A stretch of DNA of 14,903 nucleotides. It comes from Acetobacteraceae bacterium (GTDB lineage: Bacteria > Pseudomonadota > Alphaproteobacteria > Acetobacterales > Acetobacteraceae). This document shows positions 1-8,794 of the stretch, in pieces. Within the stretch, counting starts at the first letter, position 1. Every line of letters begins with the position of its first letter. A program made the translations under genes and the position numbers. The DNA is taken from positions 1 to 14,903 of the forward strand of contig JASHVB010000166.1 of assembly GCA_030039695.1 (NCBI GenBank), given 5' to 3'. The notes beneath the pieces were generated by a model. It was not told where the DNA came from, made no database searches, and saw only the letters and a program-made list of their open reading frames with translations.

Positions 1-1943
1 ACATAGCCCGCGACCGGATGATGATCCGATCTGAGCGTGACCATGATGTCGGCGTCGGACGCACCGATCACGCCGGTGGATGTGTGGGTCAGATTGATAG
101 TGCTGTACGGCAGGCCGATGTTGTCAGTGATCGTGTCCATTTCGCGCGGCGGGACGACCTTGCGAATGGCCGCTTCGACGAGGTCGGCCAGCCGCGCGGT
201 TTCCTCGATGCGCATGCCGGTCTTGCCCCGCATGTGCAGAATGAACTGCCCGCTGTCGGTGCTTGGAAAGAAGTCCTGGCCAAGCCACGGCAGCAGCACG
301 AAGACCGACAGGCAGCACAGCAGGAAGACCGGGATGAACACGCCACGCCACCGGACCAGATCCACCAGGATGGAGTGATACGTGTGGCGGAGTTGCTCGA
401 ACCGGCGTTCGAAGCCACGTTGCAGCCGCACCAGCGGATTGCCCGACCGTCCCTGGCCGTGGTGCTTCACCCGCAACAGATACATCGCCATCGTTGGCAC
501 CAGCGTGCGAGACAGCACGTACGACGCCAGCATGGCGAACACCACCGCTTCCGCCAGCGGCACGAACAAATAGCGTGCCACCCCCTGGAGCAGGAACATC
601 GGCACGAACACGATGCAGATGCACAAGGTAGATACCAGCGCCGGAACCGCGATCTGCGCGGCACCGTGCAGGATCCCCGTGTGCAGGTCCTCGCCTTCCT
701 CCAGATAGCGTTCGATATTCTCGATGGTGACGGTGGCGTCATCGACCAGGATGCCGACGGCGAGCGCGAGGCCGCCCAGAGTCATGATGTTGATTGTCTG
801 ACCGAGAAAGCTGAGCGCCATGACGGAGGTCAGGATCGAGAGCGGGATGGAAATCGCTATGATGATGGTGCTGCGCCAACTGCCCAGGAACAGCAGGATC
901 ATCAGGGCGGTCAGACCGGCGGCGATGACCGCTTCCCGCAGCACGCCGCTGACCGCCCCCTTGACGAAGATTGACTGGTCGGCGAGCGGCTGCACCTTCA
1001 ACGCCGGCGGCAAGGTCTGCGCGACACGCGGCAGCATCGCGCGGATGCCGTTGACCACGCTGATGGTGGAGGCGTTGCCGGCCTTCAGGATGCTGACCAG
1101 CACGCCGCGCTGGCCGTCCTTCCGCGCCACGTTGGTCTGCGGTGAAAATCCGTCGCTGACGGTGGCGACGTCACGCATATAGATCGTCGCGTTGCCAACC
1201 GTTTTGATCGGCAGATCGTTGATCTGCTGCACGGTATGCGTGGTCCCATTCATCCGAATGTCATATTCGAATTCGGAGATCTTCGCCGTGCCCGACGGCA
1301 GCACCAGGTATTGCAGCGCCGCCGCGTTCAGTACGTCGGCGGGCGATAATCCCTTCGCTTGGAGCAGCGCCGGATTGAGCGTGATCATCACCTGGCGCTG
1401 CTTGCCGCCATATGGGTACGGGATCACCGAGCCCGGCACGGTAACTAACTGCGTGCGCAGGAAATTCAGGCTGAGGTCGTTGAGCGCTTGCTCGGACAGC
1501 CCTGGGCCGGACAGACCAAGTTGCAGGATCGGCACGCTGGAGGCGCTGAAATTCATGATCAGCGGCGGCTGAGTACCAGGCGGCATCTGCCGCAACTGCG
1601 TCTGCGCGGCCGCCGTGACCTGGGCATTGGCAGTGTCGAGGCTGGCACCTGGCTGAAGGAAGATTTTGGTGATGGACTGGCCGTTGTAGGTCGTCGATTC
1701 GATGTGCTGGATGTTGTCGACCAGCGTGGTCAGCGAGCGCTCGTAGGGCGTCGTCAACCGGCCTTCCATGTCCTCCGGGCTGAGCCCGGTGTACTGCCAG
1801 CCCACCGCGATGGCCGGGATATCAATATTCGGAAAGATGTCAGTGGGAGTCCGCAAAATCACCAATGGACTGAGGATCAGAATCAGTAATGCCATGACGA
1901 TGAAAGTATAAGGACGGGACAGGGCGATCCGGACAATCCACAT
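1..1943 (-). CDS. RND multidrug efflux pump, inner-membrane subunit (AcrB/MdtB-like), partial
   Basis: This is the N-terminal ~647 residues of a proton-driven RND exporter; the rest lies beyond the left edge. The protein starts MWIVRIALSRPYTF, followed by a first membrane helix rich in Leu/Ile/Val and the PTDIFPNIDIP stretch typical of the family. A periplasmic porter domain follows (about residues 40-330), then a membrane block with LVDDATVTIENI. Its Asp401-Asp402 pair corresponds to the AcrB proton-relay aspartates. A second periplasmic domain begins near residue 570 (GQDFFPSTDSGQF). The start at 1943 is supported by AGGAG about 9 bases upstream and an in-frame TAG at 1956-1958. The family normally has ~1,030-1,060 residues and works with an adaptor and an outer-membrane channel; neither is intact on its upstream side. 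The reading frame is open to the edge, so the gene may be functional. Substrate cannot be inferred. Family assignment is very secure. Confidence 0.95.
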   Translation of the reverse strand, partial: MWIVRIALSRPYTFIVMALLILILSPLVILRTPTDIFPNIDIPAIAVGWQYTGLSPEDMEGRLTTPYERSLTTLVDNIQHIESTTYNGQSITKIFLQPGASLDTANAQVTAAAQTQLRQMPPGTQPPLIMNFSASSVPILQLGLSGPGLSEQALNDLSLNFLRTQLVTVPGSVIPYPYGGKQRQVMITLNPALLQAKGLSPADVLNAAALQYLVLPSGTAKISEFEYDIRMNGTTHTVQQINDLPIKTVGNATIYMRDVATVSDGFSPQTNVARKDGQRGVLVSILKAGNASTISVVNGIRAMLPRVAQTLPPALKVQPLADQSIFVKGAVSGVLREAVIAAGLTALMILLFLGSWRSTIIIAISIPLSILTSVMALSFLGQTINIMTLGGLALAVGILVDDATVTIENIERYLEEGEDLHTGILHGAAQIAVPALVSTLCICIVFVPMFLLQGVARYLFVPLAEAVVFAMLASYVLSRTLVPTMAMYLLRVKHHGQGRSGNPLVRLQRGFERRFEQLRHTYHSILVDLVRWRGVFIPVFLLCCLSVFVLLPWLGQDFFPSTDSGQFILHMRGKTGMRIEETARLADLVEAAIRKVVPPREMDTITDNIGLPYSTINLTHTSTGVIGASDADIMVTLRSDHHPVAGY

Positions 1944-2839
1944 CCACAACGACTCCTAGCTACCCCGTGGCGCGGTCAGATCAGCGCCGGTCCACACGCC
2001 GCGTGATTGGCCGGGTCCTCGCGCCCGCCATCCAGTTGGCAATAATGCCCGCCTCGTGCATCTGCTGCAACGCACAAATGCACAGCGGCGCGCGTTTGGG
2101 CATCATCCGGCCGGACCGCCAAGGGCACCAGCCGCAAAACGCAAATGCCGTCTGCGCGGAGATTATGGGGTAAATAGCTCTGAAGAATGACAACTTGTTG
2201 CACGATGTAACAACGTCGCAAGAAATTGCTTAAGAAGACGTAACTGCCCAGGCGCTTAACAGGGCGTGCCAGAGGGGCAGATGCATAGGGTTGCGCGGGC
2301 GGATGGCGTGGCGCCGAGCTGGTCGCCGCGACGTTGGTTGCCATCGCCGCCGTCGCAGCATCGCACGGTATCGTCATCGCACCAGGGATGCGTGGGAGCA
2401 AATCCGCAAGCGATGACAACGACAGGTCGGTGAACGGCCGCGACCGAGACAGCCCAATTCACCGGCGCCGTCGGTCACTCTCCCCCAATCTCCGATCGAC
2501 AGGGCGAGGGAATAGCGGAGCCGGAAAGCTACCCCAACTCGGTCCGGGCCCGCGAAGCGGCAATGTGACATTGCAGCCTACCGATGCACCGACACGGCCT
2601 GGCGTCCTGCTCCGCTGCTGCAGCCGGACATTTGACGACTGACATGAACGAGAATTTAGCCGACTAAATGCGAATTTAGGGGGCCGTCCAGCCGTCTCCA
2701 CTCCATCAATAGGAGGACAGAGCTCGCCGACACGATGCGTGAGATCGGCGCTGACGGGCATCTGGATGGACCTGATTGGCCGGGCAACAGCAGCAGGGGG
2801 CGCGTTATGGAGTGGTGACCAGGATGGAGGGCCGCGTGG
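1944..2839. other. Gene-poor stretch upstream of the minus-strand pump
   Basis: I find no convincing gene here. Minus-strand open frames exist at 1976-2419 (147 codons) and 1981-2193 (70 codons), but their translations resemble no family I know and they overlap in different frames. An adaptor gene would normally sit just upstream of the pump on the minus strand; I see no trace of one in that orientation. The only clear structure is the ATTTAG palindrome at 2651-2679. The pump promoter must lie in the part next to 1943, but I cannot point to a clear -35/-10 pair. Confidence 0.5.
2651..2679. repeat. Palindrome with repeated GAATTTAG motif
   Basis: ATTTAG (2654-2659) and CTAAAT (2664-2669) are perfect inverted arms around CCGA. 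The octamer GAATTTAG occurs twice in direct orientation, at 2652-2659 and 2672-2679. This AT-rich cluster stands out in a GC-rich surrounding. Short repeated and inverted motifs like this are found at the ends of some insertion sequences and at operators. I see no transposase next to it, so its nature is open. Confidence 0.45.
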
Positions 2840-3104
2840 TTGGGCGCACTATTAAGTGTTAGTACCAGACCCGTAGCCAGGTTTTGTTTCTGCGGAACAT
2901 CGCAGGCACAGCTCTCACCAACGGAACAACGGGCGACAGCGTCTGCAATTCCGGTAACGACGGCCCAGGCCACGCGCGAGAACGTGCCGATCTTCGCCGC
3001 GGCCATTGCTCGCACGCAGGCATTTCAGTCAGTCCTGATCCAGGCTGCGCGTCACGCGGTGGCTTGATCGCATCGAGTTCAAGCAGGGGCAGGAGGTAAA
3101 GACG
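2840..3104 (+). pseudogene. Relic of an RND periplasmic adaptor (MdtA/HlyD-type membrane fusion protein)
   Basis: The frame beginning near 2840 reads AIPVTTAQATRENVPIF then TQAFQSVLIQ (about 2945-3043). This matches the N-terminal start of MdtA-like adaptors, which typically read PVTVAxAxRxDVPVYLxGxGTVQAFNxVTV. The frame ends in TGA at 3065-3067. In the +1 frame, codons from about 3048 continue the family pattern as RVTRWLDRIEFKQGQEVKT, equivalent to RVDGxLxxVxFxEGQxVKxGD, which is the start of the lipoyl half-motif. Similarity stops near 3104, so the relic has a frame change and has lost more than 250 residues. It lies on the same strand as the MdtC-like pump at 4408, consistent with an ancestral adaptor-pump operon. 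I see no convincing start codon with a ribosome site. The identification rests on two adjoining family-like segments in adjacent frames. Confidence 0.7.
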
Positions 3105-4407
3105 CGGAGTGACCACATGTCCGGTTGTGTGGTTGAAATTCTATGTTTGCCGCAGCACGGCGTAACACGCGACAGGTATCGCGCAACGACCATGCTCGTG
3201 GCCTGATGTGACGGCTCTGTCGTGACCTCCGGTCCGACGATGGTCTGGCTTAGACTTGCCAAGCTGGTTCGCTGGCTATCAGTTTCGCCTAATGAGGAGG
3301 CGCCGATCAAGAGCGATTGCTGCGATCGCGTGGACACAGAGGGCGACGGCCAATTCCTCAATCTGCAGACTCTTGCCTCAGTGACTAGACTCGTTCCGCC
3401 TATACAAGACCACCTGCCTGGCGTCCCTGTTGATGCGTGCCACCCTGCGCAATGGCGCGGCGCCGAAGTCCGTTCTAGGCGCGAGGGCCATCGCGAAAGT
3501 CCTCTGTTCGCGAGCCTGCAGCGACATCAGCGCCGCATCGCGGAAGGTCTCAACGAGCCGGGATCAGCGGGAGTTGGTCTCGGCTGATCTGGGCCAGGTA
3601 AATTGTGCGCTGGTAATTTCGGCGATGTGGCATGGTTGATTTGTCACCAGGTTGCATAATGATGATTTTGGTAACAGCCAACAATCCTGCATTGAGTGAG
3701 CCGCCTCGAGACGCGTAATTTTCTTCGGCGTCCCGTTAACTTGCTCGCCCAGGGGGCTCGCGCAGATCTCATGGAAAAGCGAATCTATTGGCCCGAGGCG
3801 GATCATGCCCCGCAGTCGCACACCGTCGTTGTGGGACGTCGGGCGTGCGCCGGATTATGGATCTTAACGCCTGGTGTTCATCGTGCTCGTCGTCGTCCGG
3901 TTTCGCGGTCACGATGCGGCGCGAACCGCCGTGTAGGAAGGCTAGGGTCATGGTTTTGGGCGTCGCAGAAGCCCGTCAGCGCTGCGACGATCGTCGGGAA
4001 CAATGTCTCCATCATCCTGAATGATGCGCGGCACGGTAACCTCGCTCCTTGCTGTGGCCGTGATGACCCTGGCCAACGGCCGACCGGTCGGTACCGGTCC
4101 CAAACGTGGCGAGATGGTCGAGCCGGAGCAGTTCACGCACCAGATCGACCTTTGCGCACATCCGACAGCGGTGGAGCCAACCATCGTTGGCGGCCCGTCG
4201 CGAGCCAGCAGCTGATGCCGTTCACCAGGGCGGTGATTTGCTGGAAGTTCGATCAATGAGCGTGGCGGCGTCGGACAAACGCTGGCATGTGGACCCACGT
4301 TGGTTGAATGAGGCGGCACAGTGATGGGGCACAGCGGCGTCTGGAGATTTCGCGCGGAACTTCGACCAAGTGGAGCCATCCCTCGTCAGGATCCCGTGGC
4401 GTAGCCC
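3105..4407. other. Long stretch without an intact gene, between adaptor relic and pump
   Basis: About 1.3 kb with only short overlapping open frames (up to ~190 codons, at 3696-4259 plus) whose translations look like chance reading: many Arg/His/Ser, no family motif, several frames open at once. In an intact operon the rest of the adaptor and possibly a first pump subunit (MdtB) would lie here, but I cannot recognise either. The segment 4021-4215 plus begins with a short hydrophobic run (TSLLAVAVMTLA) that could mimic a signal peptide, with no further support. I read the stretch as decayed or rearranged DNA. The promoter of the pump at 4408 is not recognisable. Confidence 0.5.
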
Positions 4408-7400
4408 ATGAACATCTCTGCCCCTTTTGTCACGCGTCCGGTCGCCACCACGCTGCTGACCATTGGCATCGCCCTGGCTGGCATGTTCGCCTTCTTCAAG
4501 CTCCCCGTCGCGCCGCTGCCGCAGGTAGACTTCCCCACCATCTCGGTGATGGCGACCCTTCCCGGGGCGAGCCCGGAAACGGTGGCGACGAGCGTCGCCG
4601 AACCATTGGAACGTCATCTCGGCCAGATCGCTGATGTGACGGAGATGACCTCCAGCAGTTCGGTCGGCCAGTGCCGAATCGTGCTGCAGTTTGGCCTCGA
4701 TCGCGATATCAATGGCGCCGCGCGCGACGTGCAGGCGGCCATCAACGCCGCGCGTGCCGACCTGCCCACAAGTCTGCGCAGCAATCCCACCTATCGCAAG
4801 GTGAACCCCGCCGACGCACCGATCCTGATTCTGGCGCTAACCTCGCCGACCCTCACCCGCGGCCAGATGTACGACGCCGCTTCCAATGTGCTGTCCCAGC
4901 GCCTGTCGCAGATCACCGGCATCGGCCAGGTGATCGTCGGTGGTGCTGCCCTGCCAGCCGTGCGCGTCGAGTTGAACCCGACCATGCTGAATCAATACGG
5001 CGTTGGACTCGAAGACGTGCGGGCCGCGCTTTCCTCGGCCAACGCCAACAGTCCGAAGGGCGTGATCGAAGGCGAGCGCCTGCACTACCAGATCTACACC
5101 AACGACCAGGCGACCAAGGCGGCAGACTACCGCGATCTCGTGATCGCCTATCGCAATGGCGCCGCGGTGCATCTGTCCGACGTCGCGGATGTGGAAGACT
5201 CAGTCGAGAACATCGACAACGCCGGCTTCGCCAACGGTCAGCCCTCGGTATTGGTGATTCTGTTCCGCCAGCCCGGCGCCAACGTCATCCAGACCGTGGA
5301 CAGCGTGAAAGCGGCGATCCCTCAACTGATGGCAGCCTTGCCGCGCGACATGCACCTGACGATCGCCAACGACCGCAGCACCACGATCAGGCAGGGCCTC
5401 AACGATACCGAGGCGACCCTGCTGATCGCCGTCGCGCTGGTGACCATGGTGGTGTTTCTGTTCTTGCGAAGCGCGCGGGCCACCGTGATCCCAGCCGTCG
5501 CGGTGCCGGTCTCCATCATCGGCACATTCGGCGCGATGTACTTGATGGGCTATAGCCTGGACAACCTGTCTCTGATGGCACTGACCGTTGCCACCGGCTT
5601 CGTGGTGGACGATGCGATCGTGGTCTTGGAGAACATCTCCCGCCATCTCGACGCCGGCATGCCACGCCTGCAGGCAGCACTGCTCGGCGCCCGCGAGGTC
5701 GGGTTCACCGTGCTGTCGATGAGCCTGTCGCTGGTGGCCGTGTTCCTGCCGATCTTGCTGATGCCAGGCATCGTTGGCCGCCTGTTCCGCGAATTCGCCA
5801 TGACGCTATCGCTGGCGATCATGGTGTCGCTCGCGATCTCGCTCACCACGACGCCGATGATGTGCGCGGTCATGCTGAAACCGCGCCAGCAAGGCGAAGA
5901 GCCGCAGCCGCGCACGCTGTTCGATAGAGCTTTGTCACTCTACGAGCGAAGCCTGCGATGGTCGCTGCGACATAGCCGCCTGGTCATGCTCGTGCTTCTC
6001 ATCACCATCGCGATGAACTTTGCCCTCTACGTCATCGTGCCAAAGGGGTTCTTCCCGCTACAGGACACCGGCCGGATGATGGGTTCCCTGGTGGCCGACC
6101 AGAGCATCTCATTTGACGCGATGGAGACGAAGCTCGAGCAAATGATGACGATCGTGCAGCACGATCCAGCCGTGCAAAACGTGGTCGGCTTTACCGGCCA
6201 GGGCAGCGGCGGTGCCGGTGGCCAGGCGAATACTGGTCAGATGTTCGTCGCGCTGAAGCCACTCTCCCACCGCGTGGGCATAGAGCAATTGATGTCACGG
6301 CTGCGTCGCAAACTATCGGTCGTTCCGGGGGCGCGCCTGTTCCTCGTACCCGTTCAGGACATCAGGATCGGTGGCCGGCAGAGCAATGCCGCATATCAAT
6401 ATACGCTGACCGCCGATAGCGCGAGCTTGCTTTACAAATGGACGCCCAAACTATTGGCACTGCTGGAAAAAAGCCCAGTGCTACGCGATGTGAGCTCCGA
6501 CCAGCAGCAAAAAGGCCTGGAAACCAACCTGAACATCGATCGCGCCACGGCTAGCCGCGTGGGCATCAGCATGACGCAGATCGACAACACGCTGTACGAT
6601 GCATTTGGCCAGCGTCAGGTCTCCACCATCTACAGCGCACAAAACCAGTATCACGTCGTGATGGAAGTGGCGCCGCGCTACTGGCAATCGCCGGAGACGT
6701 TGCAGGACATCTATGTCAGCGTATCCGGCGGATCGGCCAGCGGCACGGAGACGACCAATGCAGTTGTTGGTACGTTTATCGCCGCTACCACGCCGGGCAC
6801 GGTGAGCAGTATCCTGACAACCAGCCCACCGGCCAACGGTAGCAGCACAACGACCAGCAGCAGCACGACATCGAGCAGTGCGCTGACCGCCGCTAGCATC
6901 GCCAGCAGCTCGGCGCGCAACGCATCCAGCAACGCTTTGGCAAACATCGGCAATAGCACGGCCTCGTCCGGTACCGCGGTCAGCACCAGCCAGGAGACGA
7001 TGGTGCCGCTGAGCGTGTTCAGCAGTTACGCGCCCGGCAACACGCCGCTGGCGGTGAACCACCAGGGATTGTTCGTTGCCACGACGCTCTCCTTCAATCT
7101 GGCGAACGGCAGATCGCTGAGCCAGGCCGCAACCGCCATCGACGATGCGGTGCGCCAGCTTGGCATGCCCGCGAGTATCCATGGCGGCTTCGCCGGCACC
7201 GCGTTGACCTACCAGCAGACGGTGAGCAACGAGGTTATCCTTGTCATCGCCGCTCTGAGCGCCGTCTATCTCGTGCTCGGTGTGCTGTACGAGAGCTACA
7301 TGCACCCGATCACCATCTTGTCGACGTTGCCATCAGCCGGGGTGGGGGCCGTGCTGGCGCTGATGCTGTTCGACACGCAGTTCACCATCATCGCCGCGAT

Positions 7401-7782
7401 CGGCGTGATCCTGCTGATCGGCATCGTCAAGAAAAACGCTATCATGATGGTTGATTTCGCGCTCGAGGTAGAGCGCAGCAAGGGTATGGAGCCGTCCGAC
7501 GCAATCTTTGAAGCTTGCCGGCTGCGGTTCCGCCCGATCATGATGACCACGAGCGCGGCGCTTCTCGGCGCTCTGCCGCTCGCGCTAAGTTTCGGCGAGG
7601 GTGGCGAGTTGCGGCAGCCACTGGGGATCTCGATCGTCGGAGGGCTGATGCTGAGCCAGGTGCTGACGCTCTACACCACGCCCGTCGTCTACCTGTATCT
7701 CGACCGCTTCCGGTTGGCAGTGAGTAGCCGCTGGCAGAAGACTTTTCCCGGATTATCGCCGACCCCGGGAGCGGCGGACTGA
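4408..7782 (+). CDS. RND multidrug efflux pump, inner-membrane subunit (MdtC-like) with long Ser/Thr-rich insert
   Basis: This is a complete proton-coupled RND exporter of 1,124 residues. It opens with [20 protein letters not shown], very close to the usual MdtC/MdtB start. [16 protein letters not shown] carries Asp401-Asp402, and [16 protein letters not shown] carries Lys1009; these match the proton-relay Asp-Asp and Lys of AcrB. Two porter regions lie at about residues 35-330 and 560-900, and the C-terminal helices read [26 protein letters not shown]. MdtC proteins have about 1,025-1,040 residues; the excess is one insert at residues ~776-863. The ribosome site is weak (AGGA ~16 bases upstream). 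Such a start suits a gene once translated after an upstream operon member, and an in-frame TAG sits just before it. The adaptor relic at 2840-3104 is on the same strand, and no intact adaptor or channel gene is nearby. The pump would have to borrow partners or be inactive. No frameshift is seen. Confidence 0.95.
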   Translation: MNISAPFVTRPVATTLLTIGIALAGMFAFFKLPVAPLPQVDFPTISVMATLPGASPETVATSVAEPLERHLGQIADVTEMTSSSSVGQCRIVLQFGLDRDINGAARDVQAAINAARADLPTSLRSNPTYRKVNPADAPILILALTSPTLTRGQMYDAASNVLSQRLSQITGIGQVIVGGAALPAVRVELNPTMLNQYGVGLEDVRAALSSANANSPKGVIEGERLHYQIYTNDQATKAADYRDLVIAYRNGAAVHLSDVADVEDSVENIDNAGFANGQPSVLVILFRQPGANVIQTVDSVKAAIPQLMAALPRDMHLTIANDRSTTIRQGLNDTEATLLIAVALVTMVVFLFLRSARATVIPAVAVPVSIIGTFGAMYLMGYSLDNLSLMALTVATGFVVDDAIVVLENISRHLDAGMPRLQAALLGAREVGFTVLSMSLSLVAVFLPILLMPGIVGRLFREFAMTLSLAIMVSLAISLTTTPMMCAVMLKPRQQGEEPQPRTLFDRALSLYERSLRWSLRHSRLVMLVLLITIAMNFALYVIVPKGFFPLQDTGRMMGSLVADQSISFDAMETKLEQMMTIVQHDPAVQNVVGFTGQGSGGAGGQANTGQMFVALKPLSHRVGIEQLMSRLRRKLSVVPGARLFLVPVQDIRIGGRQSNAAYQYTLTADSASLLYKWTPKLLALLEKSPVLRDVSSDQQQKGLETNLNIDRATASRVGISMTQIDNTLYDAFGQRQVSTIYSAQNQYHVVMEVAPRYWQSPETLQDIYVSVSGGSASGTETTNAVVGTFIAATTPGTVSSILTTSPPANGSSTTTSSSTTSSSALTAASIASSSARNASSNALANIGNSTASSGTAVSTSQETMVPLSVFSSYAPGNTPLAVNHQGLFVATTLSFNLANGRSLSQAATAIDDAVRQLGMPASIHGGFAGTALTYQQTVSNEVILVIAALSAVYLVLGVLYESYMHPITILSTLPSAGVGAVLALMLFDTQFTIIAAIGVILLIGIVKKNAIMMVDFALEVERSKGMEPSDAIFEACRLRFRPIMMTTSAALLGALPLALSFGEGGELRQPLGISIVGGLMLSQVLTLYTTPVVYLYLDRFRLAVSSRWQKTFPGLSPTPGAAD
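6733..6996 (+). other. Low-complexity Ser/Thr/Ala-rich insert in the RND pump
   Basis: Residues ~776-863 of the pump are almost entirely Ser, Thr, Ala, Gly and Asn, with runs such as [20 protein letters not shown]. They separate DIYVSVSGG from [11 protein letters not shown], two segments that lie nearly adjacent in ordinary MdtC proteins. The flanks realign on both sides, so this is an in-frame insertion in a periplasmic loop of the second porter/docking region. The DNA is made of imprecise AGC/ACG/ACC codon repeats, which suggests growth by slippage. Confidence 0.85.
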
Positions 7783-7850
7783 TGCGCGCTTCGAACCAAC
7801 AAGCTACACATACCTGCGAAGCAAGCCAGCAGGTTCGCGAGAAGCGGTGA
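7782..7850 (+). pseudogene. Orphan start overlapping the pump stop (possible truncated outer-membrane channel gene)
   Basis: The pump stop TGA (7780-7782) overlaps an ATG at 7782 in the arrangement TGATG, the usual sign of a translationally coupled next gene. The frame gives only 22 residues starting [11 protein letters not shown] and then TGA. In RND operons the next gene is often an OprM/NodT-type channel lipoprotein, but no signal peptide, lipobox or family motif is visible here. I infer that a following gene was cut off at a rearrangement point. It could equally be a chance ATG. The ~180 bases after it up to 8032 hold nothing I recognise. Confidence 0.3.
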
Positions 7851-8032
7851 CGGGTGCCATCCGCATCCACCCTTCAGCGCAGACATTGTTCCGATAGCGC
7901 CACCTGGGCCGCGATGATCAGGCGCGGCGCGTCTCCGCCCATCCGGATCGGTAAGGCGCCTGCTCCGATTTCTCGTCGCAATGCTTGGCGTATTTGTAGG
8001 CTATCAGATCCGAGAGAGGAGCTTATTGTCTG

Positions 8033-8601
8033 TCATGACATCAGCTTGCAGATGTCTGCAGCCACATCCGCGGGTGATTGCTCTGCGGGTATCGGAGCGA
8101 TGAACTTCCCGTTAGGGCCCATCACATAGGTGATCGAGCTATGGTCCGTAGTATGGTCGTTCGTTCCCGGGCGGGTGACGTGCTTTGCGTAGTGGACCCG
8201 GTACTCCTTCGCTACCTTTGCATTTCGTCCGGCGTACCGGTCAGCCCGATCAGGCCCGGACCGAACACCACGGTGTAGCGCGGCATCACTTGCGGCGTGT
8301 CGCGCTGCGGATCGACGGTGACGAAGATCGGCGTCAGGTCCTTCGCCTTCGGTCCCAGTCTGTTCGGCGCGGCCGCGATCGCGTTCAGGCTGGTGGGGAA
8401 TACATCGGGACAACAGGTGTAGCCAAAGTACACCGATATGTACTTGCCACAGAAGTCACTCGCCGTTCGCGCTGCAGGATCGCCGCTTGATGGCGGCGAG
8501 CCGGGCATGCCACAGCAGGGTCCGGGCGCTTCCGAACCCACCGTTGGGTTGCACTGAGCGATCGCCAAGCCATGCACGCCTCTGCGTTCCCACCGCTTCA
8601 T
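8033..8601 (-). pseudogene. SCO1/SenC-type copper chaperone, frameshifted
   Basis: SCO1/SenC proteins are membrane-anchored thioredoxin-like factors that bring copper to cytochrome c oxidase. Reading from 8601, the first frame gives ASDFCGKYISVYFGYT, CCPDVFPTSLNAI, TPIFVTVDPQRDTP and FGPGLIGLTGTPDEM, all family signatures, then stops at 8212-8214. A second frame continues with AKVAKEYRVHYAKH, then TTDHSSITYVMGPNGKFIAPI, and ends at 8033. Restoring one base near 8218-8226 joins the two parts, so this is a single-base deletion. The metal-binding CPDVC motif reads CPDVF, so its second cysteine is lost, while an extra Cys precedes it; the distal His in DHSS is kept. The N-terminus lacks the usual membrane anchor or signal peptide. 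No oxidase genes lie nearby. The point defect could be a sequencing error, but the lost Cys and odd N-terminus favour a real pseudogene. Confidence 0.9.
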
Positions 8602-8621
8602 CGAGGCTCTATGTTAGCATG

Positions 8622-8638
8622 ACCTCGTCGGACGAGGT
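8622..8638. promoter_or_regulatory. Perfect 17-bp palindrome upstream of the SCO1 relic
   Basis: ACCTCGTC (8622-8629), one central G, then GACGAGGT (8631-8638): two perfect 8-base arms. It lies about 20 bases upstream of the SCO1 start (minus strand), in the region shared with the DUF2934 gene on the plus strand. Its spacing and symmetry suit a dimeric repressor site. No T-tract follows, which argues against a terminator. The regulator is not identifiable from this window. Confidence 0.5.
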
Positions 8639-8686
8639 TTGAGGAGGCACTGGCCCAACGCATCCAACGCCGACTTCCCTTTTTAA

Positions 8687-8731
8687 CAAGGTTCGGGCCA
8701 TTCCCGATGGCCAAGCCTCTCGACAACCTTG
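8687..8731. repeat. Nested inverted repeat
   Basis: Outer arms CAAGGTT (8687-8693) and AACCTTG (8725-8731) enclose inner arms GGCCAT (8696-8701) and ATGGCC (8707-8712) with a 5-base loop. Both arm pairs are perfect. A T-run (TTTTT) lies just upstream of the structure, so read from the minus strand the hairpin is followed by an A-run in the plus sequence, i.e. U-residues in a minus-strand RNA. It might act as a terminator for leftward transcription or as a regulatory structure ahead of the DUF2934 gene. Confidence 0.4.
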
Positions 8732-8794
8732 GTTCTGCTGGAGGATGATATGTCATCGTGGACTGTGGCTCCGCCGAGCTGGGAGGAAAGATGA

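Noticed and set aside
18..974. 318-codon plus-strand open frame opposite the left-edge pump
   Set aside because: It is the antisense shadow of the RND gene, whose minus-strand translation gives full family motifs.
1976..2419. 147-codon minus-strand open frame upstream of the first RND pump
   Set aside because: No family resemblance, another frame overlaps it, and its composition is typical of chance reading in GC-rich DNA.
3564..3821. Minus-strand fragment NQPCHIAEITSAQFTWP and neighbouring frames that look vaguely like transposase pieces
   Set aside because: I could not match it to a specific transposase family, and no terminal inverted repeats or target duplications are visible.
3696..4259. 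187-codon plus-strand open frame
   Set aside because: Arg/His-rich translation without hydrophobic or conserved pattern; overlapping frames on both strands are open too; no ribosome site.
6481..7305. 274-codon minus-strand open frame inside the MdtC-like gene
   Set aside because: Shadow frame caused by the codon composition of the pump and its Ser/Thr-rich insert; no family motif.
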